From contig DUPN01000003.1 in the NCBI GenBank assembly GCA_012838305.1, forward strand, positions 93,335 to 152,312: 58,978 nt of DNA, given 5' to 3'. The DNA is from Bacillota bacterium (GTDB lineage Bacteria; Bacillota; Limnochordia; Darwinibacteriales; Darwinibacteriaceae). Shown one piece after another: positions 38,510 to 48,307 of the stretch (position 1 is the first letter of the stretch; the number at the start of each line of letters is the position of its first letter). The notes under the pieces were generated by a model that did no database searches, was not told where the DNA came from, and worked only from the letters and a program-made list of their open reading frames with translations. A program made the translations under genes and the position numbers.

Positions 38510-39535
38510 ATGTTCAGGAGGTTTAGCAAGAACATAGGCATTGATCTGGGAACCGCGAACACGTTAGTCTTGGTAGAGGGACGTGGGATCGTTATTAATG
38601 AACCTTCAGTCGTAGCCATCGATCGGGAGACCAATGCCATTTTCGCCGTGGGGAACAAAGCAAAGGAAATGGTGGGAAGGACTCCCGGGAATATTGTCGC
38701 CATTCGTCCCTTGAAGGATGGGGTGATCGCGGATTTTGACATTACAGAACGCCTTCTGCGCGATTTCCTGAACAAAGCGACACGCCGTTCGCGGCTCAGG
38801 CGTCCGCGGGTGATTATTTCTGTACCGTCGGGCGTGACCGAGGTTGAGAAACGGGCGGTGATCGATGCTACCCTCTCCGCGGGAGCAAAGGATGCCAGGG
38901 TGATTGAAGAACCCATGGCCGCTGCTATTGGAGCGGGATTACCTGTGCAGGATCCGACAGGCACCATGATCGTGGATATCGGTGGGGGAACCACTGAGGT
39001 GGCGGTGATTTCTCTCGGGGGGATCGTCTCGCAGCGATCCATTCGAGTAGCGGGCGATGAGATGGATGATTCCATCGTGCAATACATTCGCCGATCCTAT
39101 AATCTACTGATTGGGGAGCGAACGGCGGAGAGGGTGAAGGCGGAGATAGGCTATGCCTTGATTGATGGAAAAGAAGAGCTCACCGCAGAGATACGGGGAA
39201 GGGACCTAGTTAGCGGTTTGCCAAAGACGGTTACGGTCTCTTCTACAGAGATCTACAAAGCTCTGGAGGAACCGGTCCAGGCCATTGTAGACGCTGTCAA
39301 GGTGACCTTGGAACGCACACCGCCAGAATTGGCCGCTGACATCATGGACAGGGGTATTATGATGGCAGGCGGGGGCGCCCTGCTGAGCGGTCTCGATGAG
39401 CTCTTAATGAACGAGACGGGCATGCCGGTGCATATCGCCGAGCGTCCCCTCACCGCCGTGGTGGAAGGAACAGGACAAGCTTTGCGCCATTTTGAGCTGT
39501 TGAAGCGGATTATGTTGGGTCCTCGACGTTACTAA
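38510..39535 (+). CDS. mreB: Rod shape-determining protein MreB
   Basis: 341 residues, actin-like. [11 protein letters not shown] is the phosphate-1 loop, [13 protein letters not shown] and [19 protein letters not shown] phosphate-2, and [13 protein letters not shown] the adenosine-binding region. It polymerises beneath the membrane to guide lateral wall synthesis with MreC, MreD and PBP2, encoded next. The ATG is preceded by GGAGAAAGAAGG. Normal length. Confidence 0.98.
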   Translation: MFRRFSKNIGIDLGTANTLVLVEGRGIVINEPSVVAIDRETNAIFAVGNKAKEMVGRTPGNIVAIRPLKDGVIADFDITERLLRDFLNKATRRSRLRRPRVIISVPSGVTEVEKRAVIDATLSAGAKDARVIEEPMAAAIGAGLPVQDPTGTMIVDIGGGTTEVAVISLGGIVSQRSIRVAGDEMDDSIVQYIRRSYNLLIGERTAERVKAEIGYALIDGKEELTAEIRGRDLVSGLPKTVTVSSTEIYKALEEPVQAIVDAVKVTLERTPPELAADIMDRGIMMAGGGALLSGLDELLMNETGMPVHIAERPLTAVVEGTGQALRHFELLKRIMLGPRRY

Positions 39536-39573
39536 AGATGGTGCTCAGCTAAGAATTGAGGGTGGTGAATGAC

Positions 39574-40401
39574 GTGCTGGAGCGCCTACTACGCTGGAGG
39601 ATTCCCCTGATAATCGTATTAATCGTGGTGCTGGTCGGCACGATCCATTACACCTCTGTGCCTCGCGGCCAGATTAGTAAGGCCGAAGCGCTCTGGAGGG
39701 ATATTCTTTCTCCCTTCCAATGGGTTTTTCGCCGCATCGAAGGCTTTTTTCAAAAGCAAATCACGGAGTTCAATCGTTGGCGTTCCGTGAAGGAAAGAAA
39801 TGTCGTGCTTGAAGCGCGCCTCCTGGAGTTGGAGGCGGAAGTGTTTGAACTGCGCAATTATCGACGTGAAAACGAATGGTTGCGGGAAGCGCTCGATTTT
39901 CGGGATGAGCGGGAGCACGATCTTCTTGTGGCCGAAGTGATCGGAAGGTCCCCGAGTAATTGGGAAAGCGTCATTACCGTGAACAAGGGGCAGGTCCACG
40001 GGGTCGCTAGTGGTATGGCTGTAGTGACCAACGCGGGCATTGTGGGCACCGTGATCAACACATCCAGCTTGACCAGCACCGTGCTCTTGATTGTCGATGC
40101 GCAAAGCGCCACGGGGGGCCTCGTTCAGTCCAGCGGCGATTTGGTGTTGATTGAAGGCGGACAGATGGATCAGGGCAGTCTGGTGGCCAAACCTTTAGGC
40201 CGCGACACCTTTGTCGAGGTGGGTGATGTGATCGTCACATCGGGCTTAAGTAGAATTTATCCGAAGAATCTGCCCATCGGCGAGGTTGTCGCCGTGGAAT
40301 CACGCCAATATGATCTGTCCTTTGCTGCCATCGTGAAGCCTTTCGTGGATTTTGCCCGCTTGGAATATGTCTTGATTGTCATGCCGCAAGAGGAGCTTTG
40401 A
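39574..40401 (+). CDS. mreC: Rod shape-determining protein MreC
   Basis: About 275 residues: one N-terminal membrane helix (around residues 10-25), a coiled coil (EARLLELEAEVFELRNYRRE), and a beta-barrel domain with VTNAGIVGTVINT and VVTSGLSRIYPKNLPIGEV-type segments. MreC bridges MreB with PBP2 outside the membrane. Several in-frame TTG/GTG starts exist at 39556-39574; GTG 39574 is preferred because GAGGGTGGTGA lies right before it. Two bases separate it from mreD. Confidence 0.93.
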   Translation: MLERLLRWRIPLIIVLIVVLVGTIHYTSVPRGQISKAEALWRDILSPFQWVFRRIEGFFQKQITEFNRWRSVKERNVVLEARLLELEAEVFELRNYRRENEWLREALDFRDEREHDLLVAEVIGRSPSNWESVITVNKGQVHGVASGMAVVTNAGIVGTVINTSSLTSTVLLIVDAQSATGGLVQSSGDLVLIEGGQMDQGSLVAKPLGRDTFVEVGDVIVTSGLSRIYPKNLPIGEVVAVESRQYDLSFAAIVKPFVDFARLEYVLIVMPQEEL

Positions 40402-40402
40402 G

Positions 40403-40915
40403 ATGAGAACGATAGGCTATGCACTCATCATGGTGCTGGGGTTGGCGTTCCAGACCGCTGGTTCGCCTGGATTTGTTCTTTTTGGCACGAAACCCGAGCT
40501 CATGCTGCTGTTGACTCTGCTTTTTGCTATGCTGCTCGAGCCAGGGGGAGCTGCTTGCTTCGGTTTTTTCAGCGGACTTTTGCAGGATGTATTGATCGGT
40601 CGCTTTATTGGCTTATATGCTATGACCTACTTACTCATGGCCGTCTTGGCGGCATTCGTCGCTAAACGGTTTTATAAGGAGAATTTCCTGGTACGTTTTC
40701 TCATTGTTTTGGGCGGAACATTGTTGGGACAGATCGTTTACCTTCTTGGTGCCGCCTCCTTTGGCTCAGCCGGCTCATGGTCCTGGGTCACGTGGCGCAG
40801 TATTCTGGGAACAAGTGCCCTCAATGGACTTTTAGGAGTGCTCTTGTATCGTCCTTTACTTGCTCTCCATAAACGTCTGGTCTATATCGATGAATTGCTG
40901 AAAAGAACGGGGTGA
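40403..40915 (+). CDS. mreD: Rod shape-determining protein MreD
   Basis: 170 residues, almost entirely membrane helices (about five), with FFSGLLQDVLIGRFIGLYAMTYLL matching the MreD/RodD signature. It completes the MreBCD complex. ATG at 40403 follows the mreC stop, and its stop overlaps the PBP2 GTG start by four bases. Confidence 0.9.
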   Translation: MRTIGYALIMVLGLAFQTAGSPGFVLFGTKPELMLLLTLLFAMLLEPGGAACFGFFSGLLQDVLIGRFIGLYAMTYLLMAVLAAFVAKRFYKENFLVRFLIVLGGTLLGQIVYLLGAASFGSAGSWSWVTWRSILGTSALNGLLGVLLYRPLLALHKRLVYIDELLKRTG

Positions 40916-42747
40916 CGTCGGTGGGAGAGAAAGGCAAGGAGAAACGTCTTTTCGTTCTTTTTGGAATTGTCCTGGTATGTGTGCTGATTATCATCGGACG
41001 CCTGTGGTTCTTGCAGCTCGCCAGGGGTGAGTACTATGCACGTTTGGCGGATGGTAATCGCATGCGGCAGCTGCGTCTGCTTCCCCCCCGGGGTGAGATC
41101 TCCGACCGAAACGGTGCGGTCTTGGTACGCAGCAAGCCCGCTTTCACCTTGTCCCTTGTTCCAGAGGGTTTCGGCAGTGACAATGAGGCAAGTGTGTGTC
41201 TCTTGTGCGAACTGCTGGGACTCAGCCTGGAAGAACTGGAAGAGGCAGTAGAGAAGGGCAAGGGATTTCCCTACGAACCGGTCCGCATCAAGCAGGACCT
41301 GGATCCCGAAACGGTAATTGCCATTGAGGAGAATAGGATCAACCTGCCGGGTATCTTTATTGAGGAGGAACCGGTCAGAGAGTATCTGCATGGGGATCTG
41401 GCGGCCCACGCGCTGGGTTATCTAGGGATTATCAGCCCGGCCGAGCTGCAGCGTTACGGCGTGAGCTATCGAGGCAGCGACCTGGTGGGCAAAAGCGGTA
41501 TTGAGCAGAGCTATGAAGAACTGCTGCGCGGTGAGATCGGTGCACTGACGGTGGAAGTCAATGCCTTGAACCGGCCGATCCGGACCGTGAATGTGCTGGA
41601 GCCTGTCCCGGGGCACAACATCACCCTAACCTTGGACGCACATTTGCAGGCTGTGGCTGAAGAGGCGTTTTCCGAACATATTCTTACACTAGAGGACGAT
41701 CCCGGTACCCAGACAGGAGCTGTCTTGGTGATGAATCCCCAGACTGGAGAAATCCTGGCCATGGCCAGCATTCCTGGTTTTGCACCAGAGATTCTCCTGG
41801 ATCATGCACAGAGAAACCCTTATTATACGGCTTTGAGCCAGGATCCCAGGCTGCCCTTTTTCAACCGCGTGACGCAAGCTCTCTATGGGCCAGGTTCCAC
41901 CTTCAAACCCATCACGGCCTTGGCCATTTTGGAAGAGGGAGTGTTAAGCGCCGGTGATCGGTTTAATGCCACCGGGGTAAGCCAGTATGGCGTGAAGGAC
42001 TGGGTGATTAACAGCGGTTTGGCACCCTTTGGCCAGATCAATATGTACGATGCTTTGGGTATGTCCAGCAATCACTATTTCGCCGATAATGGGGCAAAGG
42101 TGGGCATTGACCGGCTATCTGTCTGGATGACTGCTCTTGGGTTTGGGGCGCCCACGGGCTTGACCCTCTTCCCCGGGGAAGCCAGCGGCTTGGTTCCCAG
42201 TCGAGAGTGGAAACGCCAGGCTTTCAGCAATCGTGGAACGTCGGAACAGAACTGGTATCCTTCGGATACCGAGCAAATCTCTATTGGACAGGGATTTCAT
42301 CAGATGACCCTGATCCAGTTGGCGCAGGCCTATGCAGCGATTGCCAATAAGGGTACCATCTACAAGCCCCAAATCGTGAAGGAGATTGAGGCTCCCGACG
42401 GCACTGTGGTTTTTCGTGCCGTACCGGAGATTGCCTACGAGGTAGAGGCCAAGCAGTCCACATGGGATGCACTGGCTGAAGTGATGAAAGCTCCCATTAC
42501 CCATGCCAGGGGTACGGCACGCAGCACTATGGCGGGCGCGGGGTATACCATGGCTGGCAAGACCGGTACATGGGAGGTGCCGGGCAGTGTTTCCAATGGT
42601 CTTTATGTTGGATATGCTCCGGCGGAAAATCCCGAGATTTTAGTGGCTGTTGTTGTGGAGCGCGGCGGCGGAGGTTCATCGTCGGCGGCGCCCATTGCTC
42701 GCAAGATACTTGACGCGTATTTCCAGAGGGACATACCTGATACTTAG
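40912..42747 (+). CDS. mrdA: Penicillin-binding protein 2 (elongasome transpeptidase)
   Basis: 611 residues. One N-terminal membrane helix (about 13-33), the dimerisation/pedestal domain beginning PPRGEISDRNG, and the transpeptidase domain with active-site STFK (Ser329), SSN (385-387) and KTGT (Lys550). It is a class B PBP that cross-links lateral wall with RodA; the mre neighbourhood supports this over a septal role. GTG start overlapping mreD. No RodA gene follows in this window. Confidence 0.94.
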   Translation: MTSVGEKGKEKRLFVLFGIVLVCVLIIIGRLWFLQLARGEYYARLADGNRMRQLRLLPPRGEISDRNGAVLVRSKPAFTLSLVPEGFGSDNEASVCLLCELLGLSLEELEEAVEKGKGFPYEPVRIKQDLDPETVIAIEENRINLPGIFIEEEPVREYLHGDLAAHALGYLGIISPAELQRYGVSYRGSDLVGKSGIEQSYEELLRGEIGALTVEVNALNRPIRTVNVLEPVPGHNITLTLDAHLQAVAEEAFSEHILTLEDDPGTQTGAVLVMNPQTGEILAMASIPGFAPEILLDHAQRNPYYTALSQDPRLPFFNRVTQALYGPGSTFKPITALAILEEGVLSAGDRFNATGVSQYGVKDWVINSGLAPFGQINMYDALGMSSNHYFADNGAKVGIDRLSVWMTALGFGAPTGLTLFPGEASGLVPSREWKRQAFSNRGTSEQNWYPSDTEQISIGQGFHQMTLIQLAQAYAAIANKGTIYKPQIVKEIEAPDGTVVFRAVPEIAYEVEAKQSTWDALAEVMKAPITHARGTARSTMAGAGYTMAGKTGTWEVPGSVSNGLYVGYAPAENPEILVAVVVERGGGGSSSAAPIARKILDAYFQRDIPDT

Positions 42748-42812
42748 CATACGGCAGGAGTCTTCGGTCATTTGCAGAAATAACCAGATGTAAGGTAAGG
42801 AGTTGGCTGTCC

Positions 42813-43448
42813 ATGAATGGTGAATTATGTACAATTAAGGGTACCCGTGATGGATTAGTAATCAACATCGCGGATGTGTCGCAGTTCTCCGAGGTCCTCA
42901 GTTCACTGGAGCGACAACTTTTGGCGTCCCAGAGCTTTTTCCGGGGCAGTTCAGCCAAGGTTTACTTACACAAGGGAGTGCTGACAGAGAGCTATCTGGA
43001 CCAGATTGAAGAGCTTATAGCGGATTACGGCATGCGCCTCAACCGCGAACCCCCTCAGCTCAGTATGACCCGCCCCCCAGTTGACCCCATGGAAGAGGAA
43101 ACCCCCGAGGTAGTAGAAGATACTACACTCTTGGTTCGGCGTACGATACGCTCCGGCCAACGTCTGCATTATGATGGCAACGTGGTGATCATGGGAGATG
43201 TGAACCCAGGCGCCGAAGTGGTTTGCACAGGGGATATCCTGGTGCTCGGTGCGCTCCGGGGTGTGGCTCATGCAGGGGCTGAAGGGAAGGTTGATGCTAC
43301 CGTTTTTGCATTCCGTTTAGAGCCGACACAATTGCGGATCGCCCATGTAATTTCGCGAGCACCCGACGAAAAGAGTCCGCGACCCTCTGGTCCTGAGATA
43401 GCCAGGGTTGTGGCAAATAGTGTCCAGCTTTCGATGTACAGCCACTAA
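42813..43448 (+). CDS. minC: Septum site-determining protein MinC
   Basis: 211 residues. The C-terminal beta-helix domain is clear: RTIRSGQRLHYDGNVVIMGDVNPGAEV and GDILVLGALRGVAHAGAEG. The N-terminal domain is a shorter alpha/beta fold. MinC blocks FtsZ assembly away from midcell when recruited by MinD. ATG after AAGGAGTTGG. First gene of minCDE. Confidence 0.95.
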   Translation: MNGELCTIKGTRDGLVINIADVSQFSEVLSSLERQLLASQSFFRGSSAKVYLHKGVLTESYLDQIEELIADYGMRLNREPPQLSMTRPPVDPMEEETPEVVEDTTLLVRRTIRSGQRLHYDGNVVIMGDVNPGAEVVCTGDILVLGALRGVAHAGAEGKVDATVFAFRLEPTQLRIAHVISRAPDEKSPRPSGPEIARVVANSVQLSMYSH

Positions 43449-43469
43449 GGGTTGAGGGAGGAGCTAATT

Positions 43470-44270
43470 TTGGGAAAAGTCATAGTGATCACAAGTGGAA
43501 AAGGTGGAGTAGGGAAGACGACGACCACGGCCAACTTAGGAACGGGCCTAGCGGCAGCGGGGAAGAAAGTATGTCTGGTGGACACCGACATAGGTCTTAG
43601 AAATCTCGATGTTGTCCTGGGACTGGAGAACCGCATCGTTTACGATCTGCTCGATGTGGTGGAAGGCAAGTGCAGGCTTCGCCAAGCATTGATTAAGGAC
43701 AAGCAGTTTGGTGAGAACTTGGTACTCCTTCCCGCTGCGCAGACCAGGGAAAAGGATGCTGTGTCCCCTGAACAGATGCTCAAACTGATGGAGCAGCTCC
43801 GACGAGTGTACGATTTTGTCCTCCTCGACAGTCCCGCAGGCATTGAGCATGGCTTTAAGAATGCCATAGCCGGAGCGGATGCTGCCATTGTAGTGACCAC
43901 TCCGGAGATTTCTGCCGTCCGGGATGCGGATCGCATCATTGGTCTTTTGGAGGCTGCCGAACTATACGACCCGAAACTGATTATCAACCGCGTACGTCCT
44001 GAGATGGTGCGCAAGGGAGATATGATGAGCATCGATGACATCGATGATATCCTAGCGATTTCCATCCTCGGTGTTATTCCCGATGATCAGGACATTATCG
44101 TCTCCACAAACAAGGGTGAAACGGTGGTGTTGGATAAGCGATCTCGTCCGGGTCAAGCCTACCGCAATATCGTCCGTCGCATGCTCGGCGATGAGGTTCC
44201 GTTCCTGGATTTGCAGGGGCGAAAGATGCTTCATTGGTTCAAGAGGATCCTCAGCGGCGAAGCACAGTAA
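43470..44270 (+). CDS. minD: Septum site-determining ATPase MinD
   Basis: 266 residues. Deviant Walker A GKGGVGKTTTTANLG, LVDTDIGLRNLDVVLGLE, and a C-terminal amphipathic helix (MLHWFKRILS) that targets the membrane. It cycles on and off the membrane with ATP, recruiting MinC and responding to MinE. TTG at 43470 has GGAGGAG six bases upstream and begins at the conserved sequence. Confidence 0.97.
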   Translation: MGKVIVITSGKGGVGKTTTTANLGTGLAAAGKKVCLVDTDIGLRNLDVVLGLENRIVYDLLDVVEGKCRLRQALIKDKQFGENLVLLPAAQTREKDAVSPEQMLKLMEQLRRVYDFVLLDSPAGIEHGFKNAIAGADAAIVVTTPEISAVRDADRIIGLLEAAELYDPKLIINRVRPEMVRKGDMMSIDDIDDILAISILGVIPDDQDIIVSTNKGETVVLDKRSRPGQAYRNIVRRMLGDEVPFLDLQGRKMLHWFKRILSGEAQ

Positions 44271-44285
44271 AGGGAGGGATAGGTC

Positions 44286-44561
44286 ATGTTCGATTTTATC
44301 ACGAGACTATTTGGCGGTTCCGAGGGAAGTAAGAATAAGGCCAAAGAACGACTTCGCCTCGTTCTTGTGCACGATCGGGCCAGCCTCTCTCCTGGCCTGG
44401 TGGAGGCGATGAGGGAAGAGCTGATCGCAGTAATATCCAAGTACCTTGAAATCGATGAGGAAGGCCTTGAGGTCGATTTTGATGAAAGTGATGACTCTGT
44501 GGCGCTGATCGCCAATATCCCGGTGAAAAGGGTGAAGCGGCACAAAGAAAAAGCAGAGTAG
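44286..44561 (+). CDS. minE: Cell division topological specificity factor MinE
   Basis: 91 residues. The N-terminal membrane and MinD-binding segment (KERLRLVLVHDRASLSPGLV) and the C-terminal dimerisation beta domain are present. Its presence implies an oscillating MinCDE system rather than the DivIVA/MinJ system of Bacillus. ATG follows GGGAGGGAT. Confidence 0.93.
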   Translation: MFDFITRLFGGSEGSKNKAKERLRLVLVHDRASLSPGLVEAMREELIAVISKYLEIDEEGLEVDFDESDDSVALIANIPVKRVKRHKEKAE

Positions 44562-44622
44562 CAACGACTCATGATTAAGCTCCTCCTGTAATATACTGAT
44601 AGGGCAAAGGAGGTGCTCAGTC

Positions 44623-44862
44623 GTGGCTAAGAGTTTTGTTCGCAACTTGGTGCTTGCTTTAGGCGTGTTCCTTGTCATGGCGGTCTTGGTTTACTCCAAT
44701 GTTGAGTTTGCCGAGCCCATCACGGAGTATGTAGCGTTTGTGGTCACCACGGACTTCTCCGTCCAGCCCTTTCTCCAAAGAGTAGGCCTTGCGGAGAAGT
44801 GGGACTCCTGGGATCTGGGGTCTTTGTTCGAGGGGTGGTCTGAAGCTACTCTCGGATGGTGA
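44623..44862 (+). CDS. Small membrane protein in the SpoIVFA position (79 aa)
   Basis: GTG start with a strong AAGGAGGT site. One membrane helix (about 7-25) is followed by a segment (YVAFVVTTDFSVQPFLQ) that resembles the N-terminal region of the M23-type SpoIVFA proteins usually found just before spoIVFB. The protein then stops with no LytM/M23 domain. It lies five bases before the SpoIVFB-like gene. It may be a shortened SpoIVFA that still anchors or regulates SpoIVFB, or an unrelated small protein. The SpoIVFA link is inference from position and weak resemblance. Confidence 0.6.
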   Translation: MAKSFVRNLVLALGVFLVMAVLVYSNVEFAEPITEYVAFVVTTDFSVQPFLQRVGLAEKWDSWDLGSLFEGWSEATLGW

Positions 44863-44866
44863 GGCG

Positions 44867-45751
44867 ATGCGGATAGGTTACTATTTTGGGATTCCCCTCA
44901 AAGTGAATCCCTTTTTCATTCTGCTCTTGGCGGCCGCCTTTGCCTGGGGAAGGCTGATCGAAGCGCTCCTACTCTTTGGCATCGTTCTTTGGCATGAAAG
45001 CGCCCATATACTTATGGCCAAGGTGTATCGGCTCTACGTTACAGACATCGAACTGCTTCCCTTTGGGGGAGTGACGCGGCTCGAATCTCTGTTGCAGTTG
45101 AACCCGGGGATCGAGTGGCGGGTGGCCATGGCGGGTCCTGTGAGTAACGGCGTCCTGATATTCCTTGCTTACGGCCTTAGACCCTATTTTGCTGTAGATC
45201 CTTACTGGTTCGACTTCTTTCTTCAGGCGAATGTGGGTATGGCCCTGTTTAACCTGCTACCGGGCTTGCCATTGGATGGCGGTCGCATTTTGCGAGGTTT
45301 GTTGGTGCGCCGTAAGGGTTTCAACGAGGCTACGCAGGTGGCGGCCATCCTGGGGCAAATCCTCAGCCTAATCCTGGCCGGCCTTGGCATTTATGTATTG
45401 TCCTTAGGAAAGCTGCAGGGGCTGGTTTCTGTCTTGGCAGCGGCCATGCTTTTTCTTTCCGCCAAACAGGAACAAAAGAGCGCCACCTACATTTTCATGC
45501 GTTACTTGACCCACAAGAGACAGGAGATACGCCGTAAGAGGGTTGTTGCAGCCCGTGAGCTTGTGGCGACGGTGGAATCCTCCCTGGGCGAAGTGCTCCA
45601 GCATATTCAACCCCCCTATTATCATTTGATCTGGATTATGGATATTGAAGGCCGCTTGGTCGGCTTTCTCGGGGAAGTGGAGCTGATTGCCGCCCTGTTT
45701 GAACACGGGTTCACCCATAAGCTGGGGGCGGTACCCGTACACAAGATTTGA
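44867..45751 (+). CDS. spoIVFB: SpoIVFB-like intramembrane metalloprotease (M50)
   Basis: 294 residues with about six membrane helices. The zinc motif is HESAH, and the third ligand lies in LLPGLPLDGGRIL. A C-terminal soluble part (from about residue 235) resembles a CBS-like module. SpoIVFB cleaves pro-sigma-K in the mother cell of spore formers. ATG at 44867 precedes the fold directly; the upstream open frame overlaps the small membrane gene. Site-2 protease relatives with other substrates exist, but the spore-former context supports SpoIVFB. Confidence 0.85.
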   Translation: MRIGYYFGIPLKVNPFFILLLAAAFAWGRLIEALLLFGIVLWHESAHILMAKVYRLYVTDIELLPFGGVTRLESLLQLNPGIEWRVAMAGPVSNGVLIFLAYGLRPYFAVDPYWFDFFLQANVGMALFNLLPGLPLDGGRILRGLLVRRKGFNEATQVAAILGQILSLILAGLGIYVLSLGKLQGLVSVLAAAMLFLSAKQEQKSATYIFMRYLTHKRQEIRRKRVVAARELVATVESSLGEVLQHIQPPYYHLIWIMDIEGRLVGFLGEVELIAALFEHGFTHKLGAVPVHKI

Positions 45752-45775
45752 GATTGCAGATAGGAAGTGGAGCAC

Positions 45776-47632
45776 ATGGACAAGCGTCTGATGCCGCTCT
45801 TGCCGCTGGTCGAGAAACCGGCACGCTATACAAATCAGGAACTAAATGCTCAGCACAAAGACTGGTCCGAGACGGCCGTCAAGGTGGCTTTAGCTTTTCC
45901 AGATATCTATGATGTGGGCATGGGCCATCTTGGCTTCAAGATTCTCTATGCACTGATCAACGCTAGAAAGGACAGCCTAGCGGAGCGGGTGTATGCTCCT
46001 TGGATTGATCTTAAGGCTCTCCTGGAAGAGCGGGACATTCCCCTAACGTCCTTGGAATCCGGTGCAGATTTGCTGCAGTTTGATCTGGTTGGTTTTACAC
46101 TCCAACATGAGCTGAGCTACTCCAATATTATAGCTATGCTGGATTTGGCTGGCATTCCCCGGAGAAGCAAAGATCGGCGGGAGACGGATCCTCTGATCAT
46201 GGCGGGTGGTCCCTGCGCCTTCAACGTAGAACCCCTGGCAGATTTCCTGGATTTCGTGGTCTTAGGTGAAGGGGAAGAAGTGATTCACGAGATTTTAAGT
46301 GCAGTGGCCAAGAAGAAGCTCGGGCCGAGAGCCAGGGATGTCCTCTTGGAGCAGATTGCTCAGATCAAAGGGGTCTATGTTCCCCAGTTCTATCAGCCGC
46401 TCTATACCGAGCAAGGAGACTTTGCAGCATTGAGGGCGCTTCATCCGAGTGCGCCCGCAAGGATTGAAAAACGGGTGGTTGCGGACTTTGAGCATCTCCC
46501 GTACCCAGAGGAGTTTGTTGTTCCCTATGTCGAGGTGATCCATGATCGGGTCATGGCCGAAATTATGCGCGGCTGTACCCGGGGCTGTCGGTTTTGTCAA
46601 GCGGGTATGATCTATCGCCCCGTGAGAGAACGCAGTCCCCAGATACTCAAGGAGCAGATTGCTCGTTTGGCGGACAGTACTGGTTACGAAGAAATCTCCC
46701 TGTCTTCCCTATCTAGCGGTGACTATGGACAGATTCTTCCCTTGATCCGCGATCTGATGGCGGACTACCAAGGATGCGGTGTATCCGTTTCCTTGCCGTC
46801 GTTACGTCTGGATTCTTTTTCGGTTGAATTGGCCGAGGAAATCCAAAAGGGCAGGAAGACAGGGCTCACATTTGCTCCAGAGGCTGGAACCCAGAGGCTG
46901 CGGGATGTGATCAACAAGAACGTTTCCGAACAGGATCTCAAAGACGCTGTGCAGGGGGCCTTCCAGGCCGGGTGGTCCCGTATTAAACTCTACTTCATGA
47001 TCGGTTTGCCCACAGAGACCAGGGAGGATTTGGATGGCATTGTGGATCTGGCCCACCAAGTGCTGCGCTGGGGGCGGGAGTTCGGGACCGGGCAGAGGCG
47101 CCCTGAAGTCACCATCAGTGTGGCATCCTTTGTTCCCAAGCCCCATACGCCCTTCCAGTGGATGGCAATGGACAGCATGGAGGTGCTGCGCTCCAAGCAG
47201 AGTTATCTGAAGGACCGGCTGCGGCACCCGGGCATCCACTTCAGTTACCCAAAGGTGGAGGAAAGCTTTTTAGAAGCTGTCTTTGCCAGAGGTGACCGGC
47301 GTCTCGGGAACGTGGCGGAAAGGGCTGTGGACTTAGGTTGTCAGTTTGACTCCTGGAGCAGCTGCTTCCGCTTTGACCTTTGGATGCAGGCCTTTGAACA
47401 GGCGGGCATAGAACCCGCAGCCTACGCCAATTGGGAGCCAGGCTTCTTCCAGCCGCTGCCTTGGGATCATTTGAGCCCAGGATTGCAGGCGGACTTTCTG
47501 CGCAGGGAGTGGGATCTGGCCCACAAGGAGGTTCCCACGCCCGATTGTCGCTGGGAAAACTGCAGCAACTGCGGGGTATGTCCTGGCCTTAAGGTGACCA
47601 ATTCTTTGGTGGAGGGGACGGATCTTGCGTAA
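45776..47632 (+). CDS. B12-binding/radical SAM protein (TIGR03960 type)
   Basis: 619 residues. The N-terminal domain is B12-binding-like (VALAFPDIYDVGMGHLGFKIL), followed by the radical SAM domain with RGCTRGCRFCQAG, LSSLSSGDYG and FAPEAGTQRLRDVINK. A Cys-rich tail ends the protein (WENCSNCGVCPGL). The family is conserved next to the DUF2344 gene and rng in Firmicutes; its reaction is unknown. ATG at 45776 follows GGAAGTGGA. It overlaps the next gene by eight bases. Confidence 0.9.
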   Translation: MDKRLMPLLPLVEKPARYTNQELNAQHKDWSETAVKVALAFPDIYDVGMGHLGFKILYALINARKDSLAERVYAPWIDLKALLEERDIPLTSLESGADLLQFDLVGFTLQHELSYSNIIAMLDLAGIPRRSKDRRETDPLIMAGGPCAFNVEPLADFLDFVVLGEGEEVIHEILSAVAKKKLGPRARDVLLEQIAQIKGVYVPQFYQPLYTEQGDFAALRALHPSAPARIEKRVVADFEHLPYPEEFVVPYVEVIHDRVMAEIMRGCTRGCRFCQAGMIYRPVRERSPQILKEQIARLADSTGYEEISLSSLSSGDYGQILPLIRDLMADYQGCGVSVSLPSLRLDSFSVELAEEIQKGRKTGLTFAPEAGTQRLRDVINKNVSEQDLKDAVQGAFQAGWSRIKLYFMIGLPTETREDLDGIVDLAHQVLRWGREFGTGQRRPEVTISVASFVPKPHTPFQWMAMDSMEVLRSKQSYLKDRLRHPGIHFSYPKVEESFLEAVFARGDRRLGNVAERAVDLGCQFDSWSSCFRFDLWMQAFEQAGIEPAAYANWEPGFFQPLPWDHLSPGLQADFLRREWDLAHKEVPTPDCRWENCSNCGVCPGLKVTNSLVEGTDLA

Positions 47633-48305
47633 TGTGCTTCGCTTTCAGTTCAGTAAAGGCCCTGAGGTGCGGTTTTTGTCCCACCTTGATGTCGTGAGAA
47701 CCATGGAGCGGGCTCTGCGCAGAGCGCATCTGCCCATCGCTTACTCAGAAGGGTTTTCACCTCGTCCCATCATGAGTTACGGTTATGCCCTTCCTGTGGG
47801 GATATTGAGTGAGGCCGAGTATGGGGATTTTGTCTTTGCCCGCAAGATCGATCCCGACGAGTTTGTGGTCCGCTACAACCAGCACCTTCCACAGGGCTTT
47901 CGGGTGCTGCGGGCCGAGCGTGTGGCGGATCGGACGCCAGCTCTGATGCGTGCGATCAACGCGGCGTCCTGGAGCGTACTGCTTCGGGGTCAAGGGACCG
48001 AGGAGATCAGCAAACGGCTTGAATGGCTTCAGGGCGTGGATAGCTTTGTGGTGAAGCGAGAGACTAACAAGGGGAGCAGGGAGATTGACGTTCGTCCTTT
48101 GCTGTATGCTGTAGTGGGTGTGCAGACCGTGGATACAGGGACAGTCATCCAGTGCTACTCGGGCTTGGGCAACGAGGCCAATCTACGCATGAACGAACTA
48201 GGTGAATTGCTGGGCTTTGATCACTTGAGCGCCGTTATTACCCGCACAGGGCAGTTTAAAAAGGTGGGAGACCACTATTACTCTCCCCTTGGGAATCGAG
48301 GTTAG
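47625..48305 (+). CDS. DUF2344 family protein (TIGR03936 type)
   Basis: 226 residues with the family's opening pattern FSKGPEVRFLSHLDVVRTMERALRRAHLPIAYSEGF and ASWSVLL later. It is always found with the preceding radical SAM protein, often fused to it, implying a joint RNA- or ribosome-related function that is not established. The TTG start overlaps the previous stop; GTG at 47634 is an alternative. Confidence 0.88.
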   Translation: MRNVLRFQFSKGPEVRFLSHLDVVRTMERALRRAHLPIAYSEGFSPRPIMSYGYALPVGILSEAEYGDFVFARKIDPDEFVVRYNQHLPQGFRVLRAERVADRTPALMRAINAASWSVLLRGQGTEEISKRLEWLQGVDSFVVKRETNKGSREIDVRPLLYAVVGVQTVDTGTVIQCYSGLGNEANLRMNELGELLGFDHLSAVITRTGQFKKVGDHYYSPLGNRG

Positions 48306-48307
48306 GC

